From contig JAGCCU010000005.1 in assembly GCA_017651515.1 (NCBI GenBank), positions 1 through 34,109 on the forward strand: DNA of 34,109 nt. The letters are read 5' to 3'. The notes under the pieces are model-generated. The model saw only the letters and a program-made list of their open reading frames with translations, was not told the origin of the DNA and made no database searches. The stretch is from Muribaculaceae bacterium (GTDB lineage: Bacteria > Bacteroidota > Bacteroidia > Bacteroidales > Muribaculaceae). A program made the translations under genes and the position numbers. Numbering within the stretch: the first letter of the stretch is position 1; every line of letters begins with the position of its first letter. Shown in pieces: positions 24,317 to 30,929 of the stretch.

Positions 24317-25126
24317 TTAGTTGAATAGCAACTTGATGAGTTCTTGGGAATTCTTGTCAGCATTGGCCGATAAAATACCAAGAGCTTTTTCAATGCGGCT
24401 GAGGCTTGGCTCGTTCTTCACCAGTACGGTGTTGTCAGAATTAAGCAAATAGAATAATGGCGTTGTCATCAGCACGTATGCTTCGTCTTTTTCAATTTGT
24501 TGCTTCTTGTCCCAGCCATTGACGACCCAGTCTGGAATTGCGTTATTTTTCCAGGCTTTTTGGTTGTTGCCTGTATAAATTGAGATAACCTGCAGTTGTC
24601 CTTGCTTAACAAGTTCGCTCAGCGCAGTAGATTCAGAAATTGCCTTCTTTGTCTTAGTGCAAGCATCACAGTTGAGGTCATTAAAGAATATGAGCTTGAT
24701 TTTGTCATTTTCGAGCAAACGGTGTGTTTTTCCGTCAGTTGTGGCATATTCGATGTCGGTTGCGTTTGTTCCCACATGGTTCTTGGAGGCCATTTCCAAG
24801 AGCAATTTTGGACGCTCCTTTTCGGTATTGCTCAGAACAAAGGAATTAGCTAGTTTATTCAGAGCAGTCACATATAACTCTTCGTTGTGAAGTGAATCGG
24901 CAGGGTCGCCCAGACGCTCTACTATTTCTGCAGCTTTTCTATAAGCTTTTGAGTCGGATTCAAGGGCTGTGAGTGTTGACTGCATTATAATCAATGCGTT
25001 ATCATGTGGGAGTTTGGGCAAACCCTTGAATAGTGCATTCAGACGGTCGGTGTCAATTCCAAAGAACTGTGCCTGAGCACCAAAACAGACGAGTGCGACA
25101 AGGCAGCTAAAAAGTAATTTTCTCAT
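24317..25126 (-). CDS. Secreted thioredoxin-fold protein (DUF5106-like)
   Basis: A 269-residue exported protein with signal peptide 1-20 (ending GAQAQ), a helical N-terminal half (about 25-118) and a thioredoxin-like C-terminal half. LIFFNDLNCDACTKTKK carries the redox motif C153-D-A-C156, and LMTTPLFYLLNSDNTVL supplies the strand with the cis-proline of thioredoxin folds. The layout matches the DUF5106/TlpA-like proteins of Bacteroidales, which are periplasmic thiol-disulfide proteins with unknown partners. It heads a two-gene unit with AXE1 and is divergent from ybaK with interleaved promoters. Confidence 0.82.
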   Translation of the reverse strand: MRKLLFSCLVALVCFGAQAQFFGIDTDRLNALFKGLPKLPHDNALIIMQSTLTALESDSKAYRKAAEIVERLGDPADSLHNEELYVTALNKLANSFVLSNTEKERPKLLLEMASKNHVGTNATDIEYATTDGKTHRLLENDKIKLIFFNDLNCDACTKTKKAISESTALSELVKQGQLQVISIYTGNNQKAWKNNAIPDWVVNGWDKKQQIEKDEAYVLMTTPLFYLLNSDNTVLVKNEPSLSRIEKALGILSANADKNSQELIKLLFN

Positions 25127-25142
25127 ATCTAAAAAGTTTTTA

Positions 25143-25174
25143 TTTGCAAAGGTAGAATAAAAGGAGTAAATTTG
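25143..25174 (+). promoter_or_regulatory. Promoter for ybaK-aroC-thioesterase-fucosidase
   Basis: TTTG (25143-25146), a 20-nt spacer and TAAATTTG (25167-25174) match both elements exactly. The start near 25179 leaves a leader of about 18 nt. Confidence 0.72.
25147..25154 (-). promoter_or_regulatory. -7 box for the thioredoxin-fold/AXE1 unit
   Basis: The minus strand reads TACCTTTG, an exact TAnnTTTG, giving a start near 25142 and a leader of about 16 nt. It lies inside the spacer of the opposing ybaK promoter. Confidence 0.6.
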
Positions 25175-25196
25175 TACCTAATTTAATATTAAATAA

Positions 25197-25694
25197 ATGA
25201 AAAAGTTAAATAAGACAAACGCTGCGCGACTATTGGATCAGGCAAAAGTTCCCTATGAATTAGTCCCTTATGAAGTGGACGAGAATAATTTGGCTGCCGA
25301 CCATGTTGCGGAGTCGCTGGGAGAGGACATCAACTGCGTGTTCAAGACGCTGGTGCTCAAGGGTGATCGCACCGGTCATTTCGTGTGTGTAGTACCAGGT
25401 AACGCTGAGGTTGACCTGAAAAAAGCGGCGAAAGTGTCGGGCAATAAAAAGGCCGATCTGATTGCTATGAAAGAGTTGCTCCCTACTACTGGCTACATAC
25501 GTGGCGGTTGTTCGCCCATAGGCATGAAGAAGCCTTTTCCTACGTTTTTTCACGAGACATGCATCTGTTTTGAACATATCTTTGTCAGTGCCGGCCAGCG
25601 CGGGTTACAGTTTAAGATTGCCCCTCAGGCACTTGTGGATTTTGTGAAAGCAACAGTTGCTGATATTGTCATCGATAAACAAAATGAAGCATGA
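25197..25694 (+). CDS. ybaK: Cys-tRNA(Pro)/Cys-tRNA(Cys) deacylase YbaK
   Basis: A 165-residue YbaK/EbsC-type trans-editing protein that hydrolyses Cys-tRNA(Pro) made in error by prolyl-tRNA synthetase. The family pattern is clear: NAARLLDQAKVPYELVPYEV, VFKTLVLKGDRTGHFVCVVPG with the conserved lysine in FKTL, VSGNKKADLI and GYIRGGCSPIGMKKPFPTF with the GGxSPxG-type loop, here carrying Cys. It is cytoplasmic and of normal length. It is first in its operon, and its stop overlaps the aroC start by 4 nt (ATGA), suggesting translational coupling. Confidence 0.95.
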   Translation: MKKLNKTNAARLLDQAKVPYELVPYEVDENNLAADHVAESLGEDINCVFKTLVLKGDRTGHFVCVVPGNAEVDLKKAAKVSGNKKADLIAMKELLPTTGYIRGGCSPIGMKKPFPTFFHETCICFEHIFVSAGQRGLQFKIAPQALVDFVKATVADIVIDKQNEA

Positions 25695-26764
25695 ACACAT
25701 TCGGACGAATATATAGGCTTACGAGTTTCGGTGAGTCGCACGGCCCTGCTATGGGCGGCATAATAGACGGAATGCCCTCTGGTGTTATCATCAATATTGA
25801 CGAAGTTCAGCGCTATGTTTCGCGTCGCAGCCCTGTGGATGAACTGCACAGCACGTCGCGTCGTGAAATTGATCATGTGGAAATTCTGTCGGGTATTTTT
25901 GAGGGCAAGACGCTTGGCACGCCCATTGGATTTGTTGTGCGAAACAATGATGCCCATAGCGATGACTATGAGTCGTTACGCAACATCTATCGTCCCTCTC
26001 ATGCCGACTATACATATCAGATGAAATACGGCATCCGTGACTATCGTGGGGGCGGTCGTGCGTCGGCTCGCGAGACGGTGTCGCGCATGGTGGCCGGAGC
26101 ATTTGCCATGCAAGTGCTCAAACAATATGGTGTGAGAATAACGGCTTATGTGTCGAGAATAGGCGGTGTGGCATTGGGTGAAAGCGATGAAATCGACTTG
26201 TCGCAAATTGACAATAGTGTTGTCCGTTGCCCAAATACACTTGTTTCACATCGCATGGTTGAAGCCGTTTCTCAAGCACGTGAGCAGGGAGATACTCTTG
26301 GTGGCATGGTGCATTGTGTAATCAGCGGAGTGCGTCATGGTCTCGGTGAGCCTGTATTTGGTAAGCTTGATGCCGTGTTGGCTTCGGCCATGATGGGCAT
26401 ACCGGCTGCCAAGGCTTTCAGTATTGGCAAGGGTATGGAATTCGCCAGGATGAAAGGGCACGAAGCAATTGACAGTTTCGAAGTGGGTGATTACGGAGAG
26501 ATTCGCTTGCGCGACAATAAATCCGGCGGTATACTGGGTGGTATCTCAACCGGCGACGATATATACTTCGACGTCGCGTTCAAGCCGGTAGCTACTATGA
26601 TGCGTGAAATTCAGGCAATCGACAGCGACGGCAATCCTGTGACCGTAGAGCCGCATGGACGGCACGATGTGTGTGTGGTACCACGCGCTGTGCCAATCGT
26701 GGAAGCTATGGCCGCAATGGTGGTGCTTGACGCATTGCTCATTGACAAATCCGGAAGGCTGTAA
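25691..26764 (+). CDS. aroC: Chorismate synthase
   Basis: A 357-residue chorismate synthase, the last shikimate-pathway enzyme, converting EPSP to chorismate with reduced FMN. Family signatures are present: GESHGPAMGG at residues 14-23, the RGGGRASARETVSRMVAGA block near 115-133, and SGGILGGISTGDDI and KPVATMM towards the C-terminus. The length is typical. It overlaps ybaK by 4 nt and is followed after 18 bp by the acyl-ACP thioesterase gene. Confidence 0.98.
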   Translation: MNTFGRIYRLTSFGESHGPAMGGIIDGMPSGVIINIDEVQRYVSRRSPVDELHSTSRREIDHVEILSGIFEGKTLGTPIGFVVRNNDAHSDDYESLRNIYRPSHADYTYQMKYGIRDYRGGGRASARETVSRMVAGAFAMQVLKQYGVRITAYVSRIGGVALGESDEIDLSQIDNSVVRCPNTLVSHRMVEAVSQAREQGDTLGGMVHCVISGVRHGLGEPVFGKLDAVLASAMMGIPAAKAFSIGKGMEFARMKGHEAIDSFEVGDYGEIRLRDNKSGGILGGISTGDDIYFDVAFKPVATMMREIQAIDSDGNPVTVEPHGRHDVCVVPRAVPIVEAMAAMVVLDALLIDKSGRL

Positions 26765-26782
26765 AACTATTTACATTGAATC

Positions 26783-27520
26783 ATGATAAAAGAATATAGC
26801 AAGACCTATTATCTGAGTGCAGGTGAATGTAACCCTCAGCGCGAGTTGCCACTGCCACTGTTGATGAATCGTGTGATAGACGTGGCCACAATGCATGCCA
26901 ACGTGTGGGGTGTAGGTTACGAACGTCTCATTGCCGACAACCATGCTTGGGTACTGGCGCGTGTAACCGTGGAAATGAAGCGTTACCCACGCGTGAACGA
27001 AAACTATACTCTCACCACATGGATTGAAGGCTACAACCGCCTGTTCAGCCAGCGCAACATGGAAATTACCGATGAGCAAGGTTGCACGCTGGGTTATGTG
27101 CGTACCATCTGGATGGTGATAGACCTTGACACGCGCAAGAGCGTTGATATGGAAAGTCTCACCTATATCAGCGAAAACATAATTGATCGCCCATGTCCAA
27201 TTGCTCCTCAAGGCCATTTGCGACCTGTTGAAGAGGGCTTTGTTACCGAACACACATTCGGCTATGTAGAGTGTGATTTCAATCGCCATGTTAATACTGT
27301 GCGATATCTTGAACTGCTCATCAATCAATTCGATATGTCATATTTTGACAACAACGTCATTCATCGTATGGAGGTTGCGTTCATTCATGAAACGCACTAT
27401 GGAGAATGTGTTCAGGTGATAAAGAAAGAAGAAGGCGAGCGTGACTGGCATATGGTGATATTGAAGGACGGCATTAACCGTGTTAGAGCTCGTTTCCAGT
27501 TCGTTGACCGAACAGTATAA
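26783..27520 (+). CDS. Acyl-ACP thioesterase
   Basis: A 245-residue protein of the acyl-ACP thioesterase family (PF01643, FatA/FatB-like), which releases free fatty acids from acyl-carrier protein. Two hotdog domains are visible: residues about 5-130 (LLMNRVIDVATMHANVWGVG, AWVLARVTVEMKRYP, YTLTTWIEGYNRLFSQRNME) and 155-240, with the catalytic-type DFNRHVNTVRYLEL at 166-179, matching the plant DxNxHVNN motif. It is cytoplasmic. In anaerobic gut bacteria these enzymes set the free or branched fatty-acid pool; chain-length preference cannot be read here. It sits between aroC and the fucosidase. Confidence 0.93.
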   Translation: MIKEYSKTYYLSAGECNPQRELPLPLLMNRVIDVATMHANVWGVGYERLIADNHAWVLARVTVEMKRYPRVNENYTLTTWIEGYNRLFSQRNMEITDEQGCTLGYVRTIWMVIDLDTRKSVDMESLTYISENIIDRPCPIAPQGHLRPVEEGFVTEHTFGYVECDFNRHVNTVRYLELLINQFDMSYFDNNVIHRMEVAFIHETHYGECVQVIKKEEGERDWHMVILKDGINRVRARFQFVDRTV

Positions 27521-27549
27521 TCAGTTAGCAAATGATAATACAGATCGTC

Positions 27550-28917
27550 ATGCATAAGAAACTTATATCATTAGCGTTCCTTTGTGTCGTTACAATGGGC
27601 GTTATGGCACAGGGAAATGTCCACGAACAGTCGGCGCCAGACCAGTATCAATGGCCCACCGAGCAAGCAGTACTTCAGAAACTCCATCAGTGGCAAGATT
27701 TTAAGTTTGGTGTGCTGTTACACTGGGGCATCTACTCAGTGCCAGGCATCGTAGAATCATGGTCGATATGTGTTGAGGACTGGATCAGGCGCGACACCAC
27801 ACAGACTTATCAGCAGTATCGTGACTGGTACTTCGGATTGGCCGATGAGTTCAATCCCACACAGTTTGACCCTGTGCAGTGGGCCTCGGTAATGCGTGAT
27901 GCGGGCATGAAATACATGATTTTCACGACCAAGCACCATGATGGTTTCTGCATGTTTGACAGCCATGAGACTGACTATACCATAGCGCACCATGCCTTTG
28001 CTGCTGACTCACGCTGTGACGTGCTGCGTTATGTGCTTGATGCGTTCCGTAACCAGCAGTTTATGCTGGGTACATATTTCTCCAAACCTGACTGGCACAG
28101 CCAGTACTACTGGTGGGACGTGTATCCAAATCGTGGCCGTAATGTGAATTATCCCATCGAGAAATATCCGTGGCGTTGGGAACAGTTCTGCCAGTTTACA
28201 TACCGTCAGATTGAAGAAATCATGTCGGGTTATGGTAATGTTGACATTCTGTGGTTAGACGGTGGCTGGGTATGCACCGAGAACAATCAGGACATCCACA
28301 TGGACCGCATCGTGCAGATGGCACGCAGTCACCAGCCAGGACTTATTGTTGTAGATCGCACCATTCGCGGCCCGTACGAGAACTACCAGACTCCTGAGCA
28401 GACCATCCCCAAGGAACAACTTTCCTATCCTTGGGAGAGCTGTATCACGCTGAGCGATGACTGGGGTTGGACACCACATCCTCGATGGAAGTCGCCGCAA
28501 CGCATTGTCAACACGTTGGCCGAAATTGTCGCCAAGGGTGGAAACATGGTGCTTGGGGTAGGGCCGACACCTCAAGGACTCATACAACCTGAGGCGGTGG
28601 AACGTCTGCAAGGCATTGGTCGTTGGTTGCGTACCTATGGTGATGCTATATATGGTACCACCATCACGCCTCATTACCATGAGGGAAATATCTGGTTTTC
28701 TGCGGCAAAGGATGGCAGCCGCAAATATGCCATTTATGCGTTGCCGGAGGGAGGGCCGCTGCCAGCTACAATCAGCTGGACAATAAATATGCCCATGAAG
28801 CGGGTGAGTATGCTGGGTAGTGGCAAGAAATTGAAACACCGCATCTCCGACGGTCGTGTAACAGTCACTCTGCCCCGTGGAATGCAGCAACAGTCATTCG
28901 CTCTTGTAATAGAATAG
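27550..28917 (+). CDS. Alpha-L-fucosidase, GH29
   Basis: A 455-residue secreted glycosidase; the start at 27550 (MHKKLISLAFLCVVTMGVMA) gives a proper signal peptide, and ATG at 27532 would add six residues. GH29 features are KFGVLLHWGIYSVPG, DAGMKYMIFTTKHHDGFCMF, the nucleophile D237 in DILWLDGGW, and PWESCITLSDDWGW with a candidate acid/base glutamate. The short C-terminal beta domain ends the chain without extra binding modules. It hydrolyses alpha-L-fucosides from host mucin or milk glycans or plant polymers, in the periplasm or outside. It follows the thioesterase by 29 bp, and its stop lies only 4 bp from the convergent acetyltransferase stop. Confidence 0.94.
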   Translation: MHKKLISLAFLCVVTMGVMAQGNVHEQSAPDQYQWPTEQAVLQKLHQWQDFKFGVLLHWGIYSVPGIVESWSICVEDWIRRDTTQTYQQYRDWYFGLADEFNPTQFDPVQWASVMRDAGMKYMIFTTKHHDGFCMFDSHETDYTIAHHAFAADSRCDVLRYVLDAFRNQQFMLGTYFSKPDWHSQYYWWDVYPNRGRNVNYPIEKYPWRWEQFCQFTYRQIEEIMSGYGNVDILWLDGGWVCTENNQDIHMDRIVQMARSHQPGLIVVDRTIRGPYENYQTPEQTIPKEQLSYPWESCITLSDDWGWTPHPRWKSPQRIVNTLAEIVAKGGNMVLGVGPTPQGLIQPEAVERLQGIGRWLRTYGDAIYGTTITPHYHEGNIWFSAAKDGSRKYAIYALPEGGPLPATISWTINMPMKRVSMLGSGKKLKHRISDGRVTVTLPRGMQQQSFALVIE

Positions 28918-28921
28918 CTGA

Positions 28922-29440
28922 TCAAGACAGTTCCAGTCGCAGCACTCTGATTGGGCGGTCTTTACCCATGTATTGTGTCTCGTCAATGCATGTTTCGCCT
29001 GTTGCTAAAAATCCGCATTTTTCCATTACACGGCCGGAGGCTGGGTTATCGATAAAATGCCCGCTGATCAATGAAAGAATATCGGTAGTTTCGCGGATGT
29101 TTTCAATCATCATTCTGAGAGCCTCTGTGCAGATACCTTGGTTCCAGTAAGGCTTTGCAATCCAATAGCCGACGATAGGTTCGCAGTCGCGGGCAGGAAG
29201 GTTGCAGTCGCATGACGGACCATAGCCAATGGCTCCAATGGCTTCATCGGTCTCTTTGAGTACAATGGCCCAGGTGGTATCATTATTGAACAGTGTACGA
29301 ATAATCTCAAGGCTTTCTTCCACACTTTTGTGAGGCGGCCAACCCGCACGCGATCCTACATCGGGATTGGACGCCCATTTGAAAAGTACTTCGGCATCGC
29401 TTTCACGCCACAGGCGCAGCAATATTCTATCGGTTTCCAT
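28922..29440 (-). CDS. RimJ/RimL-like GNAT N-acetyltransferase
   Basis: A 172-residue single-domain GNAT of the RimJ/RimL type (Acetyltransf_3). It begins METDRILLRLWRESDAEVLFKW, the family's N-terminal strand and helix, followed by WAIVLKETDEAIGAIGY, VGYWIAKPYWNQGICTEALR (the acetyl-CoA binding region with Q-G-[IY]-x-T-E) and NPASGRVMEKCGF. It is cytoplasmic; the acceptor amine is unknown. It is last in a three-gene unit, 8 bp after the methyltransferase-like gene. Confidence 0.9.
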   Translation of the reverse strand: METDRILLRLWRESDAEVLFKWASNPDVGSRAGWPPHKSVEESLEIIRTLFNNDTTWAIVLKETDEAIGAIGYGPSCDCNLPARDCEPIVGYWIAKPYWNQGICTEALRMMIENIRETTDILSLISGHFIDNPASGRVMEKCGFLATGETCIDETQYMGKDRPIRVLRLELS

Positions 29441-29448
29441 AATGATTT

Positions 29449-29928
29449 CTATCTTAAGAAATAGCGTGGAACTTGTTGCTTGTATTTTCTGTATTCATCA
29501 CCAAAGTCGGCTTCCAGCCGTTTCTCTTCGGAACGGACCTGAACGGTGAGAAAAACAACTTCTATTGCAAAAACCAATAACGCCCACCAACTCATGAGCC
29601 AAAGCATCACACCGATGTCATAGATGTAAACTCCCACAAGCATGGGGTTGCGTGAGAAACGGTAAGGACCATCAGTCATCAGGTGCTTTGTGCGCGGCGC
29701 CACTTCATGATTGTAAGCGTCAAAGGGATTACCTTCACCCACTTTTTTCATGTGAACTATTGCCCAAATACTCAAACATAGTCCCACAACCATTAAAACA
29801 CCAGCAATTATAGCCCAAGGCAGTGCTGGTGCCCAAGGGAAGGGCCTGCCCGACACCCACCACATCAAAGCAGGAATGCCAGCCACAAAAACTAGAAATC
29901 CCAATATGTATCCAAACGCGTTTTTCAT
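29449..29928 (-). CDS. Isoprenylcysteine carboxyl methyltransferase-like membrane protein
   Basis: A protein of about 159 residues with four hydrophobic segments (about 5-25, 35-60, 98-125 as a pair) and the ICMT/PEMT-type C-terminal signature: LMTDGPYRFSRNPMLVGVY followed by SEEKRLEADFGDEYRKYKQQ and VPRYF. Bacterial members are SAM-dependent membrane methyltransferases with mostly unknown acceptors. ATG at 29928 overlaps the upstream stop as ATGA; the ATG at 29937 is also possible. It sits in the middle of the GNAT unit. Confidence 0.88.
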   Translation of the reverse strand: MKNAFGYILGFLVFVAGIPALMWWVSGRPFPWAPALPWAIIAGVLMVVGLCLSIWAIVHMKKVGEGNPFDAYNHEVAPRTKHLMTDGPYRFSRNPMLVGVYIYDIGVMLWLMSWWALLVFAIEVVFLTVQVRSEEKRLEADFGDEYRKYKQQVPRYFLR

Positions 29929-30806
29929 CTTCTCCATCGTTTTAGCATCGGAAAGAAGTGCTGCATCATTTGGATGTATTCTTCTTTAGCCATGGGCTGA
30001 GGCATATTCTTGTTGACTTCATCAATGAACTGAGCGCAGTGCTCAATCATTTTGTCCATAGTGCAATCTTGAAGGAACTTGCCATCTTGATAACAGTACT
30101 TGCAGTAGTCAAAGCAGATGCTGCCGTCAGCATTTGTGCCACAGTCATCATTCTTGGTCAATGGCATGCCACAGCTTTGGCAGAATTGTGGTAACTGGCC
30201 ATGCCGCAAGGTCTTCTCCTTGATTGGGAAAGTTTCTTCATAGGCCTCAAATGCCTTGGGGTTCTCATCTGCTACAAAATAACCTTTTGGAGGACAATAA
30301 GTCGCCTCTATCCCTCCAAGCCAACCTGGGATAAGCTCTTGAGCTAAGAAGTAGGGCACTTCGGCATCGCGGGACTCGCTATGATAATGGATTCCCAACT
30401 TGCTGGCGAGATCAAATCCAGCATGTTTATAGAACTCAATATTCCCCTCCATGCACAGGAAACCTATGCCCATTTCACGAGCCTTCTCCAATGCATAGTT
30501 GAGCAGTTTGAGTCCATAACCTTTGTGCTTGTAATCGGGGTGAATGCTGATTGGTCCGAAAGTCCATGAGGAACGCTTAGTTCCATCGTCGAGCACAAGT
30601 TCGGCCTTTGAGAACATGATGTGGCCTATTATTATGCCATCATGCTCCATCACAAAGTCAAGTTCTGGGATAAAGTCGGGATTGTTCCTGAACTGGTTGA
30701 GCACAAAATGCTCGGTACATCCAGGACGGTACACGTTCCAAAATGCCTCACGAGTGAGATTCTCCACCTCACGATAATCTTTTGGTTGTTCTAATCTTAT
30801 GTTCAT
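29925..30806 (-). CDS. GNAT acetyltransferase fused to a C-terminal zinc ribbon
   Basis: A 293-residue protein. The N-terminal part (about 1-150) is a GNAT domain: DYREVENLTREAFWNVY, IIIGHIMFSKAEL, FGPISIHPDYKHKGYGLKLL and FYKHAGF. The C-terminal part (about 205-255) is a PF12674-type zinc ribbon with FCQSCGMPLTKNDDCGTN and CFDYCKYCYQDGKF, providing several paired cysteines. The combination is seen in other Bacteroidales and Clostridia; acceptor unknown. The start at 30806 is chosen because the promoter at 30825-30855 puts transcription start near 30820; the ATG at 30812 is also possible, and 30905 is upstream of the promoter. It leads the three-gene unit. Confidence 0.87.
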   Translation of the reverse strand: MNIRLEQPKDYREVENLTREAFWNVYRPGCTEHFVLNQFRNNPDFIPELDFVMEHDGIIIGHIMFSKAELVLDDGTKRSSWTFGPISIHPDYKHKGYGLKLLNYALEKAREMGIGFLCMEGNIEFYKHAGFDLASKLGIHYHSESRDAEVPYFLAQELIPGWLGGIEATYCPPKGYFVADENPKAFEAYEETFPIKEKTLRHGQLPQFCQSCGMPLTKNDDCGTNADGSICFDYCKYCYQDGKFLQDCTMDKMIEHCAQFIDEVNKNMPQPMAKEEYIQMMQHFFPMLKRWRR

Positions 30807-30824
30807 TGTCATCTGTTTTAATCG

Positions 30825-30855
30825 CAAAGATATAGAAAAAATATTTGTTAGCAAA
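30825..30855 (-). promoter_or_regulatory. Promoter for the GNAT/methyltransferase unit
   Basis: On the minus strand TTTG (30852-30855), a 19-nt spacer and TATCTTTG (30825-30832), both exact. The leader is about 14 nt to the ATG at 30806. Confidence 0.72.
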
Positions 30856-30870
30856 CTGTTTTTATTAATA

Positions 30871-30903
30871 GATAATTCACGAAAAAAATTTCCGTGAATT
30901 ATC
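30871..30903 (-). terminator. Terminator of the outer-membrane barrel gene
   Basis: GATAATTCACG (30871-30881) and CGTGAATTATC (30893-30903) form a perfect 11-bp stem with an 11-nt loop, beginning 27 nt after the stop at 30930. The stem is AT-rich and the following tail is only weakly U-rich, so termination may be partial. Confidence 0.6.
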
Positions 30904-30929
30904 ATTGAGTGTATTATTGTTAGACTGAA

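Noticed and set aside
28255-28890. A 211-codon minus-strand frame opposite the fucosidase
   Set aside because: The plus-strand GH29 gene is well supported; the antisense frame has no recognisable domain or promoter.
30807-30905. A longer start for the GNAT-zinc-ribbon protein
   Set aside because: It lies upstream of an exact promoter (30825-30855) and across a hairpin; the added residues look like translated intergenic DNA.
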